DNA of 24,244 bases from Bacteroidaceae bacterium (lineage in GTDB: Bacteria; Bacteroidota; Bacteroidia; Bacteroidales; Bacteroidaceae): positions 1 to 24,244 of the forward strand of contig JAEDIG010000023.1 of assembly GCA_016292545.1 (NCBI GenBank), in the 5' to 3' direction. Positions 1-6,896 of the stretch are shown here, one piece after another; the stretch's first letter is position 1, and every line of letters begins with the position of its first letter. A model generated the notes under the pieces. It worked only from the letters and a program-made list of their open reading frames with translations, searched no databases and was not told the origin of the DNA. The position numbers were made by a program, and so were the translations under genes.

Positions 1-2
1 CC

Positions 3-89
3 AACATCAATGCAGGCATAGCTGCAGCCAACCAGATTGTTGGTTTCCTGAAAGATGGAATCACCCGTTTCCAGTTAAACAAGTTCTAA
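3..89 (+). CDS. serA: D-3-phosphoglycerate dehydrogenase, C-terminal end (partial)
   Basis: The window opens inside a gene. The third frame reads 28 codons to a TAA at 87-89 and contains NAGIAAANQIVGFLKDG, which I recognise as the C-terminal end of Bacteroidota phosphoglycerate dehydrogenase, the first enzyme of serine synthesis from 3-phosphoglycerate. The catalytic and NAD-binding parts lie outside the window. The next gene is DUF1015, 19 bases downstream on the same strand; serC-serA-DUF1015 is a common order in Bacteroidales, which supports the call. Only about 28 residues are visible, so identity rests on this tail and the neighbour. Confidence 0.75.
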   Translation, partial: NINAGIAAANQIVGFLKDGITRFQLNKF

Positions 90-108
90 TCATTTATCAG
101 CAAGGCGT

Positions 109-1356
109 ATGGCAACAATCAAACCGTTTATGGGGCTCAGGCCTCCAAAGGACCTTGTGGAGCGGGTGGAAAGCCGCCCCTATGATGTGCTGAGCAGTGA
201 GGAGGCAAAGGCAGAGGCCGAAGGCAATCCCATGTCGCTCTATCATATCATCAAGCCTGAGATAGACTTCCCCGAGGGCGCGAGCGAATATGACAGCCGT
301 GTCTATCAGCGTGCATCGGAAAACTTTGCCAAGTTCCAGCAGATGAGATGGCTAGTGCAGGACGAGCAGGAGATGTACTATATCTATGCCCAGACCATGC
401 ACGGCAAGACCCAGTATGGTATTGTGGTGGCTGCGGCTGTGGAGGACTACATGAACGGCGTCATCAAGAAGCATGAACTCACGCGCAGGGACAAGGAAGA
501 GGACCGCATGAAACATGTGCGTGTGACCGATGCCAACATGGAGCCGGTGTTCTTTGCCTATCCCGACAATGAGGTGCTCGACAGTCTGGTGGCACGTATT
601 GTCCAGTGTGAGCCCGAATATGATTTTGTGGCTCCCGGCGATGGTTTCCGCCACCGCTTCTGGCTGGTGGACAAGGCTGAGGATATCCATACGGTCACCC
701 GTGCGTTTGCTGACATCCCCTGTCTGTATATAGCTGATGGCCACCATCGTAGTGCCGCCGCCGCATTGGTGGGCCACGAAAAGGCCGTCCAGAACCCCAA
801 CCACCGGGGCGACGAGGAGTACAACTATTTCATGGCCGTGTGCTTTCCCGCAGGCCAGCTCACCATCCTCGACTACAACCGTGTGGTGAAGGACCTGAAC
901 GGCCTGTCATCGGAGGCCTTCCTGCAGGCGCTGGGCGTTCATTTTGAAGTTTCCCCCAAGGGCGCGGCCTCCTATCGTCCGCAACAACGCCATGAGTTCA
1001 GCCTCTATCTCGACGGCCAGTGGTATGGCCTTCTGCTGAAGCCCGGAGTGTGCGATGAAAGCAATCCCATCGAGCGGCTCGACGTGAGCATCAGCAGCCG
1101 TCTGATACTCGACGAACTGTTGGGCATCAAGGACTTGCGTTCCGACAAACGCATAGATTTCGTGGGCGGGCTGCGCGGTCTTGACGAGCTGAGCCGACGT
1201 GTGGACAGCGGTGAGATGCGAATGGCCCTGGCCCTTCATCCAGTGAGCATGCAGGACATCATGGACATTGCAGACAGCGGAAACATCATGCCACCCAAGG
1301 CCACCTGGTTTGAGCCCAAACTCAGAAGCGGCCTTGTGGTGCACAAACTCAACTGA
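109..1356 (+). CDS. DUF1015 family protein
   Basis: This 415-residue protein matches the DUF1015 family in length and in its hallmark stretch ADGHHRSAAA (Asp210, Gly211, His212, His213, Arg214). It has no signal peptide or membrane segment, so it should be cytoplasmic. The family has no firmly assigned reaction; its regular position beside serA in Bacteroidales and other bacteria suggests a role tied to serine metabolism, but that is inference from context. The ATG at 109 lies 19 bases after the serA stop, so the two are probably co-transcribed, and the YigZ-like gene starts 20 bases after its stop. The conserved HHR motif looks like a ligand or metal/phosphate site. Confidence 0.9.
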   Translation: MATIKPFMGLRPPKDLVERVESRPYDVLSSEEAKAEAEGNPMSLYHIIKPEIDFPEGASEYDSRVYQRASENFAKFQQMRWLVQDEQEMYYIYAQTMHGKTQYGIVVAAAVEDYMNGVIKKHELTRRDKEEDRMKHVRVTDANMEPVFFAYPDNEVLDSLVARIVQCEPEYDFVAPGDGFRHRFWLVDKAEDIHTVTRAFADIPCLYIADGHHRSAAAALVGHEKAVQNPNHRGDEEYNYFMAVCFPAGQLTILDYNRVVKDLNGLSSEAFLQALGVHFEVSPKGAASYRPQQRHEFSLYLDGQWYGLLLKPGVCDESNPIERLDVSISSRLILDELLGIKDLRSDKRIDFVGGLRGLDELSRRVDSGEMRMALALHPVSMQDIMDIADSGNIMPPKATWFEPKLRSGLVVHKLN

Positions 1357-1376
1357 GAATCCTGCTATCCACGGCT

Positions 1377-1964
1377 ATGATTGACGAGTACAAAACCATA
1401 TCCGGCGCAAGCGAGGGCACTTACTCTGAACTCAGGAGTAAGTTCCTTGCTTTCGCCCATCCTGTCACTACGGTGGAGGAGGCTATGGCAATTGTGGAGC
1501 AATACCAGAAGAAGTTCTACGATGCCCGACATGTGTGTTGGGCCTATATGCTGGGAGCCGAGCGTGATACGTTCAGAAGCAACGACAACGGTGAGCCCAG
1601 CGGCACTGCCGGCAAGCCCATCCTGGGACAGATAAACAGTTTTGGCCTGACGGATGTGGTGGTGATGGTGGTGCGCTATTTCGGTGGTGTAAAGCTGGGA
1701 ACCAGTGGACTCATAGTGGCCTATCGGACAGCTACTGCCGAGGCGCTGAACAATGCAGACATCGTGGTGAGGACGGTAGACGACTCGTATACCTTCTCCT
1801 TTGAGTATCCGTTCATGACCGCTGTGATGAAGGTGGTGCGCGAGATGGAAGCCCGCATCGTGTCGCAGACCTACGACATGGATTGCAGCATGACCGTGTC
1901 GCTGCGCAGAGGCCGGATGGACGAACTGAAGGAGAAAATCCGAAAGGCATTGTCGCCTTTCTAG
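1377..1964 (+). CDS. YigZ/IMPACT family protein (UPF0029)
   Basis: This 195-residue protein has the N-terminal UPF0029/IMPACT domain, with the signatures DARHVCWAY, DNGEPSGTAGKPIL and VVRYFGGVKLGTSGL, followed from about residue 135 by the alpha/beta domain found in YigZ proteins (DUF1949-like). Eukaryotic IMPACT binds Gcn1 and dampens Gcn2 signalling; the bacterial members are cytoplasmic proteins of uncertain role, and the fold of the C-terminal half resembles elongation factor G domain IV. Length is normal for the family. The gene follows DUF1015 by 20 bases and closes the serA-DUF1015-yigZ run. An AT-rich 87-base gap then separates it from the SIMPL gene. Confidence 0.92.
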   Translation: MIDEYKTISGASEGTYSELRSKFLAFAHPVTTVEEAMAIVEQYQKKFYDARHVCWAYMLGAERDTFRSNDNGEPSGTAGKPILGQINSFGLTDVVVMVVRYFGGVKLGTSGLIVAYRTATAEALNNADIVVRTVDDSYTFSFEYPFMTAVMKVVREMEARIVSQTYDMDCSMTVSLRRGRMDELKEKIRKALSPF

Positions 1965-2051
1965 CCATCCTCTGTTTTTTCTTTCCCCGTCAGCATATTC
2001 TTAATAATAACCTTAACCTATTAAACTAACCCATTAAATTTTTTAATCGAC

Positions 2052-2753
2052 ATGAGCAGTTTCAAGACAGAAGCATTGATCCTGAGTCTGGGTATTTTCC
2101 TGGCAGGAGTGAGTGTGAAAAAGGCTGTAAAGCAGTTTGCCAATTCAGACCGTGTGGTCACTGTGAAGGGACTGTCGGAGCGCGAGGTTCCTGCCAACAA
2201 GGTGGTTTGGCCCTTGGTGTACAAGGAGATGGGCAACGACCCTGCGGAAATGTATGAAAACATCCAGACCAAGAACCGTCAGGTGGTGAAGTTCCTGAAG
2301 GACCATGGCATTTCGGAAAGCGAAATCAGCCAGAATTCCCCCAATGTGACCGACCGCAAGGCAGAAAGCTATGAGCAGAACATCCCTTATCGCTACATTG
2401 CCACAAGCGTGACCACCGTCACGAGCGACAAGGTGGAGCTGGTGAGGAAAATCATGAGGGGACAGAGCGAACTGATGAAACTGGGCATTGCCCTGGTGAC
2501 CGAGATGTATGGTCCCAATACGGTCACTTACGAGTTCACGGGGCTCAACGACATCAAACCCGGAATGATAGAGGAGTCCACCAAGAACGCACGCGCCACG
2601 GCCGAGAAGTTTGCAAAGGATTCTGACAGCGAGCTGGGCAAGATAAAGAAAGCCAGCCAGGGTCAGTTCAGCATTGAGGACCGCGATGCCAATACACCCT
2701 ATATCAAACGTATCAGGGTGGTGTCTACGGTGGAGTATTATATCGAGGACTAG
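2052..2753 (+). CDS. SIMPL domain-containing protein (DUF541), membrane-anchored
   Basis: The 233-residue product begins with a hydrophobic segment (about residues 7-22, ALILSLGIFLAGVSV) that is probably an uncleaved membrane anchor or a signal peptide, so the bulk should lie in the periplasm. The rest fits the SIMPL/DUF541 domain: VTVKGLSEREVPANKV near the start, the LKDHGISESEIS helix, and the repeated alpha/beta pattern ending in VSTVEYYIED. SIMPL proteins (E. coli YggE, mammalian IRAK1BP1) form oligomeric rings; their bacterial role is unclear, with some evidence for oxidative stress protection. The ATG at 2052 follows an AT-rich leader. The TAG stop overlaps the stop of the convergent HAD gene by four bases (CTAG). 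Confidence 0.88.
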   Translation: MSSFKTEALILSLGIFLAGVSVKKAVKQFANSDRVVTVKGLSEREVPANKVVWPLVYKEMGNDPAEMYENIQTKNRQVVKFLKDHGISESEISQNSPNVTDRKAESYEQNIPYRYIATSVTTVTSDKVELVRKIMRGQSELMKLGIALVTEMYGPNTVTYEFTGLNDIKPGMIEESTKNARATAEKFAKDSDSELGKIKKASQGQFSIEDRDANTPYIKRIRVVSTVEYYIED

Positions 2754-3574
2754 TGTAGGAGGGGGGCACCCAGCACGTATTCTTCCACCACCTGGGCCAC
2801 TCCGCATGCCTCGTTGGAAGCCACAATGAGATTGGCCGCACGCTTCACCACATCCTGGGCGTTGCCCATGGCCACTCCAAGCCCGGCAAACTCAATCATA
2901 CACAAATCGTTGAAGCCATCGCCGCAAGCGATGGTTTCTTCTGTGCCTGCCCCAATGCGGCGGAGCAGGTGGTCCAGGGCATGGGCTTTGTTAGTGCTTT
3001 CGGGCATTATTTCCAGGAAGAAGGGTTCGGAACGGTACACGCTCACGCGTCCGCCCAGATGAAAGGCCATTTCGTGCTCCAGCGGTTCAATCAGCGACGG
3101 ATGGCCTGCAACCAGCAGCTTTGGGATGGGGAAACCAAAGAAGGTGCGGAAGCTTTCTATCTGCTTGAGCGGCATTTTGTTGATGAATGCTGCATACTGC
3201 ACGTATTCGTTGCCTGCCTGCTCGCAGTAGATGTGTCCGTTGTGATAGGTTATCATCTGGACACCTGTGCGGCACGTCTTTTCAAAGATAAGGGGATAAT
3301 GATTCGGATGGAGGTCTTTCCTGTAGATGCATTTTCCTGTCTGGCAGTCGATTATCTGTCCTCCGTTAAAGGCCATGATGAAGCCCCCGAACTCGTGGAG
3401 CCGCAGCTGTCTGGCCAATGGTATGATGCCCTGAACCGGCCTTCCGCTGGCCAGCACTATCCGTATGCCCCTTTCTTGCTGGGCACGAATCAGTGTGCGG
3501 AGGTTTCGGGCGGGAATCTCTTTCTGGCTGTTGGTGAGCGTTCCGTCCAAGTCGAGTGCCAGAACTTTGTACAT
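2750..3574 (-). CDS. Cof-type HAD-IIB family phosphatase
   Basis: This 274-residue cytoplasmic protein has all the motifs of a Cof/IIB haloacid dehalogenase-type phosphatase. Motif I is LALDLDGTLTNSQ with nucleophile Asp8 and acid/base Asp10. Motif II is VLASGRP. A large type IIB cap follows in the middle, and the C-terminal motif is ACGDGFNDLCMIEFAGLGVAMGNA-type with the GDGxND metal-binding signature. Members dephosphorylate sugar phosphates or flavin and pyridoxal phosphates; the substrate cannot be told from sequence. The start codon is 19 bases after the stop of the FHA gene, so it looks like the last gene of the SPOR-FHA-HAD run. There is no room for a terminator before the convergent SIMPL gene. 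Confidence 0.93.
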   Translation of the reverse strand: MYKVLALDLDGTLTNSQKEIPARNLRTLIRAQQERGIRIVLASGRPVQGIIPLARQLRLHEFGGFIMAFNGGQIIDCQTGKCIYRKDLHPNHYPLIFEKTCRTGVQMITYHNGHIYCEQAGNEYVQYAAFINKMPLKQIESFRTFFGFPIPKLLVAGHPSLIEPLEHEMAFHLGGRVSVYRSEPFFLEIMPESTNKAHALDHLLRRIGAGTEETIACGDGFNDLCMIEFAGLGVAMGNAQDVVKRAANLIVASNEACGVAQVVEEYVLGAPLLH

Positions 3575-3593
3575 GCTTTTTTTCTCCCCCTCT

Positions 3594-4124
3594 TTATTCC
3601 TTTTCTTCTGCTGTGCGCAGGATCAGCGTTGTGGCTCCGATTGTGATGATGGACCCTTCGGAGAGTCTCACTCTGTCCTGGTCACGCAGGATGCTGTTCA
3701 TATAGAAGGTGCCGGTGTTGCTGGGAGCGTCGCGCAGAATATAGGCCAGCCGGCCTTTCTTGTCGCGTTGCACCCGTATGATGCAGTGCTTGGTGTCCAC
3801 GCTGGGGTCTACGGTTTCAATGGGCTTGTTGATGTTGGTACCCTTTACATAGCGGCCAAACACGTTGTCGCCCATATCGAGCGGAATCACCTGCTTGTAG
3901 TGGAACACGTTTTCCACCACGATGATAGCACCAAGTTCTTGGCTGTGGGCCTGTTCATCGATGATTTCCTCCTTGCGTGTGTTGCGCACGCTTGATGTAC
4001 CCATGCGTATGCCGAACTGCCGCTGGCAGTTGGGGCACTGGAACACCAGCTGTTGGCCGGGTTCATATTGCGTTTCGTCGAAGGTGATATAGTGGTCGCA
4101 CTTGGGGCAACGTACTTTTTTCAT
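3594..4124 (-). CDS. Zinc-ribbon plus FHA domain protein
   Basis: The start chosen is the ATG of MKKVRCPKCDHY, giving 176 residues; the frame stays open 90 bases further upstream, but that part reads into the previous gene's end and has no domain character. Residues 6-33 form a small MJ0042-like zinc ribbon with CxxC pairs at Cys6/Cys9 and Cys30/Cys33. Residues about 75-170 form a forkhead-associated domain, with the GRYVKGT strand, the DTKHC turn and NTGTFYMN where phosphothreonine contacts normally lie. FHA domains read phosphothreonine on partner proteins, so this should be a cytoplasmic phospho-reader. No kinase or phosphoprotein phosphatase is in the window. It sits 46 bases after the SPOR gene and 19 before the HAD gene. 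Confidence 0.88.
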   Translation of the reverse strand: MKKVRCPKCDHYITFDETQYEPGQQLVFQCPNCQRQFGIRMGTSSVRNTRKEEIIDEQAHSQELGAIIVVENVFHYKQVIPLDMGDNVFGRYVKGTNINKPIETVDPSVDTKHCIIRVQRDKKGRLAYILRDAPSNTGTFYMNSILRDQDRVRLSEGSIITIGATTLILRTAEEKE

Positions 4125-4170
4125 GTGGATAGATGTTCTTTTATGTAGGTGGGTTTGCGAAAATGTCGTG

Positions 4171-5244
4171 TCAGTTGAGTGGGGTGATCCAGGCATCCTT
4201 GAGGGCAGGCACATTCTTGAGTGCCCTCATTCTGGCTACAGCCTTCTCCCGGCTTTCGTAGCAGGGGATAATCACGCGCACCATCTTCTCTCTTTGGTAC
4301 ACGTGTGCATCATAGCCTTGCGACTGCAGTGTTGCTGCAAAGGCTTCTGCATTGGCCAGATTGGTCACCGATGCCAGCACGATGGCAAAGCCCTTCTCGG
4401 CTTTTTCGGGGGCGGTTTTTGCAGGGGCAGGCGTTGCGGGCTTCGGCATTTCCGGCTTTGAGGGTTTCTCTGGTCTTGCGGCTTCGGATTCCTCCGGCTT
4501 TGCAACCTCGGGCTTCTCCAACTTTGTGGGCTCGGGCTTTGCAGCCGTTGCATCTTGCGGTCTGTCGGCGGGTTTTGCGGGCCGATGTTCGTTGGCCATC
4601 AGATTGTAGGGCACAAACAGGTTGGCCTGTGTCTGGTGGGAGTGGCCCGTATTAGCCAGAGGGGTGGAGGTGAGCACAAAAAGGATCAGGCTGGCTGCCA
4701 CAGCCGTGATGGCATGCACGAATGTGCGATTGAGCCTGACCACATAGTGCCTGCGTGCATGATGTGCCGTATCCCCGGTGGCGTTGTCTGCTGTTTCTAT
4801 GATGATGGGGTCATAGGGTTTCTGGAGCTTCTCTATGCGAAGCGCGTCCAGTCCGTAGAGGCCCGGGGTTGTCACTCCGGCCTTGCACGGCGAGAAAGTG
4901 ATTGGCTGGCTGGCGCTTTCCTGCATCATCACGCCAATGCTGCCAAAGTCGATGCTTCCCTGTTCCAGCAGCTCCATCTTCACCTGCTGCACAAACTGTG
5001 CCACCTGCTTTTCGGCTTCCGATGGTGCTATGGAATAGGTTTCGGCCAGCGTGTCCACCAGCAGCGAGTTGCCCTGCCGCAGACTTTCGTTGAAGTGTAC
5101 AGTACGGTAGGGAGGCAGGAAGAGTGCTTCATCCTCAATCCACTCACTGGGCATCTCCTGTGCAAAAAAACCACCTAATTGCGGGATTATCACACAGTCA
5201 TGCTCCAGAAGCAAGTATTCAATATGTAGAAATATCCTTTTCAC
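4171..5244 (-). CDS. HU-like (HU-CCDC81-type) and SPOR domain membrane protein
   Basis: I start at the GTG giving VKRIFLHIEYLLLEHDCVIIPQLGGF, the usual opening of this Bacteroidota family; another GTG lies six codons upstream (5262). The product is 357 residues. Residues 1 to about 140 form two HU-like nucleoid-protein-type domains (HU-CCDC81 bacterial types). One membrane helix follows at about 174-194 (AITAVAASLILFVLTSTPL). Next is a low-complexity linker of Lys-Pro-Glu repeats, and the SPOR domain occupies about 282-357 (GFAIVLASV ... RVIIPCYES). SPOR domains bind denuded peptidoglycan at division sites, so the protein should link a cytoplasmic HU-like module to septal cell wall. It is the first gene of a probable operon with the FHA and HAD genes and is divergent from rmlC. 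Confidence 0.87.
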   Translation of the reverse strand: MKRIFLHIEYLLLEHDCVIIPQLGGFFAQEMPSEWIEDEALFLPPYRTVHFNESLRQGNSLLVDTLAETYSIAPSEAEKQVAQFVQQVKMELLEQGSIDFGSIGVMMQESASQPITFSPCKAGVTTPGLYGLDALRIEKLQKPYDPIIIETADNATGDTAHHARRHYVVRLNRTFVHAITAVAASLILFVLTSTPLANTGHSHQTQANLFVPYNLMANEHRPAKPADRPQDATAAKPEPTKLEKPEVAKPEESEAARPEKPSKPEMPKPATPAPAKTAPEKAEKGFAIVLASVTNLANAEAFAATLQSQGYDAHVYQREKMVRVIIPCYESREKAVARMRALKNVPALKDAWITPLN

Positions 5245-5317
5245 GAATGCAAATATACACACTTTTTTTTAAACTGCCTCATATTTGGAGATTTCTTTTC
5301 AGTAAATTTGTGTAGAG

Positions 5318-5348
5318 TTGCACAAATCATTTTTTTTCCCTATCTTTG
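5318..5348 (+). promoter_or_regulatory. Bacteroidota-type promoter for rmlC
   Basis: A -33 element TTG (5318-5320) is followed after exactly 20 bases by TATCTTTG (5341-5348), a perfect match to the TAnnTTTG -7 consensus of Bacteroidota primary sigma factor. Transcription would start about 28-22 bases before the ATG at 5376. The spacer contains a run of eight T. The -7 box is the left arm of a perfect inverted repeat, CTTTGC (5344-5349) and GCAAAG (5354-5359), with a four-base loop. Confidence 0.8.
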
Positions 5349-5375
5349 CGCCCGCAAAGCATATTAATAATAAGT

Positions 5376-5924
5376 ATGGAATATATAAGGACACAAATAG
5401 ACGGCGTCTTTATCCTCCGGCCAAAGGTCTTCGGGGATGAAAGGGGCTATTTTATGGAAACTTTCAGACAGGAGGACTTTTGTAGCCATGTCTGTCGCAC
5501 GGAATTTGTGCAGGACAATGAGTCAAAGAGTTCCCGCGGTGTGCTTCGCGGCCTCCACTATCAGAAGGGGGAGTTCAGCCAGGCCAAGTTGGTGCGTGTG
5601 ATCAAAGGGCGTGTGCTTGACGTGGCTGTCGACCTGCGCAGGAGCAGCCCCACCTTCATGCAGCATGTGGCCGTGGAGCTATCGGACGACAACCATCTTC
5701 AGCTCTTCATCCCCCGGGGGTTTGCACATGGTTTCCTCGTACTCAGCCAGGAGGCCGTCTTCTGCTATAAGGTGGACAATCTGTATGCGCCTCAGGCGGA
5801 ATGCAGCATCCGGTTCGACGACCCCGCAATCGGTGTGGAATGGCCGATGGCCAAGGAGGAATTGCTCCTCTCGCCCAAGGATCTGGAGGCCGTGGATGTG
5901 GAACATGCCATATTGTTTGACTGA
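5376..5924 (+). CDS. rfbC: dTDP-4-dehydrorhamnose 3,5-epimerase
   Basis: The 182-residue protein is a full-length RmlC/RfbC cupin. It epimerises C3 and C5 of dTDP-4-keto-6-deoxy-glucose in dTDP-L-rhamnose synthesis for surface polysaccharide. The catalytic base His61 lies in VLRGLHYQ, Lys71 lies in FSQAKLVRVIKG, and the acid Tyr131 follows AVFC; FIPRGFAHGFLVLS is the signature strand pair. The ATG at 5376 is chosen because family members begin MEYI-like and because it lies downstream of the mapped promoter boxes; a frame start further upstream would begin inside the promoter. rmlA, rmlB and rmlD are not in the window, so rmlC is separated from the rest of its pathway here. The lipoprotein gene follows after 18 bases. 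Confidence 0.96.
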   Translation: MEYIRTQIDGVFILRPKVFGDERGYFMETFRQEDFCSHVCRTEFVQDNESKSSRGVLRGLHYQKGEFSQAKLVRVIKGRVLDVAVDLRRSSPTFMQHVAVELSDDNHLQLFIPRGFAHGFLVLSQEAVFCYKVDNLYAPQAECSIRFDDPAIGVEWPMAKEELLLSPKDLEAVDVEHAILFD

Positions 5925-5942
5925 AAAATCCTATATTCCTTT

Positions 5943-6746
5943 ATGACCGTTGTTATCAGGATATTCATCCCGGCGTTTCTGCTCCTCTGTTGTATGGCCT
6001 GCGGCCACGGAGAGACCCGTCAGGAAACAGTTCTTCGGCCGGACACCTGCGACCAGCAGGCCATCCGCGAGATGCAGGGCGTGTGGGTGGATGCCGACAC
6101 ACATTCTCCCTTCTTCTGGGTGAAGGGTGACAGTGTCTTCTTTGCCGATTCCACCAGTGTACCCGTGATACTGAAGATGCGTGGTGACACGCTCTGGGTG
6201 GGCAACGACAGCTATCAGATAGAGTCGCGCTCCAGGTATCGCCTTTCGTTCTTCACCTCGCTGGGCAATGTCATTTCGCTCCAGAAGAGCTCTCAGGAGG
6301 TCGACACATTGGCCTTTTCTCCCCAAACCGTGAAGCCGGTGGTCTACACCGAGGTGACGAAGCGCGACACCGTGGTGAGCCACGGAAACCACCGCTACCA
6401 TGCCTACATAACAGTCAATCCCACATCCATCAAAGTGTACCGCACCACCTATACCGCCGACGGCATGGCTGTGGAGAACTTCTCCTTCGACAATGTCATC
6501 CACCTCAGTGTGTATGAGGGTAGGCAATGCCTTTTCCGCAGCAATTTCAACAAGTCCATGTTCGAGCAGATGGTGCCCGAAGAATTTCTCTTCAAGGCCA
6601 TCCTCTCGGACATCGTCTATCTGTTCTGCGATGCCAAGGGCATCCACTTCCAGGCTTCCATTTGTGTGCCGGACAGTGTGTCGTGCTATGCCGTGGAGCT
6701 GGTGGTGGACGAGAACGGAGAGCTGACAATGGAACTGATGGGCTGA
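5943..6746 (+). CDS. Putative lipoprotein (DUF4738-like)
   Basis: The 267-residue product begins with a lipoprotein signal peptide: a hydrophobic core FIPAFLLLCCMA followed by Cys20, the likely lipidated residue, then GHGET. The mature part is mostly beta-strand with short repeats of charged loops, as in a small periplasmic or outer-membrane-facing beta protein. It resembles Bacteroidales lipoproteins annotated DUF4738, but I make this match from memory of general pattern only. The function is unknown. It follows rmlC by 18 bases and is likely translated from the same transcript; no link to rhamnose synthesis is evident. A dyad that could end the transcript lies 36 bases after its stop. Confidence 0.8.
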   Translation: MTVVIRIFIPAFLLLCCMACGHGETRQETVLRPDTCDQQAIREMQGVWVDADTHSPFFWVKGDSVFFADSTSVPVILKMRGDTLWVGNDSYQIESRSRYRLSFFTSLGNVISLQKSSQEVDTLAFSPQTVKPVVYTEVTKRDTVVSHGNHRYHAYITVNPTSIKVYRTTYTADGMAVENFSFDNVIHLSVYEGRQCLFRSNFNKSMFEQMVPEEFLFKAILSDIVYLFCDAKGIHFQASICVPDSVSCYAVELVVDENGELTMELMG

Positions 6747-6781
6747 CAGGCCGTTTTTCCCCTTTCCTCCCTTAACCAAAG

Positions 6782-6807
6782 TTTGACCATAAAATTTTAA
6801 GGTCAAA
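6782..6807 (+). terminator. Probable terminator of the rmlC-lipoprotein unit
   Basis: The arms TTTGACC (6782-6788) and GGTCAAA (6801-6807) enclose a core that is itself palindromic (TAAAATTTTA), so nearly the whole 26-base element is a dyad with a single mismatched pair. On the plus strand it is followed by TTATTTCTTG, a weak T-rich tail. Position between convergent genes suits a terminator, but an AT-rich operator-like site is not excluded. Confidence 0.5.
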
Positions 6808-6845
6808 TTATTTCTTGTCCCGAACTGAGGTGGATATTGATGGAA

Positions 6846-6885
6846 ACCCCTCGAAGAGGCCGCTTGCGGCGATGCTCCGAGGGGT
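6846..6885 (-). terminator. GC-rich nested hairpin, probable terminator of the GH2-GH78 unit
   Basis: Eight-base arms ACCCCTCG (6846-6853) and CGAGGGGT (6878-6885) surround an inner hairpin GCCGC-TT-GCGGC (6859-6870). It begins 11 bases after the GH78 stop on the minus strand and is followed on that strand by TTTCC, giving a stem with a short U stretch. This is the form of an intrinsic terminator, though the two-level stem also resembles an intergenic palindromic element. Confidence 0.6.
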
Positions 6886-6896
6886 GAAGGAAGAGA

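Noticed and set aside
5250..5257. TATATTTG box on the minus strand just before the SPOR gene
   Set aside because: It matches the -7 consensus, but a start there would leave no leader before GTG 5244, and no TTG stands at the -33 spacing. I do not call it a promoter.
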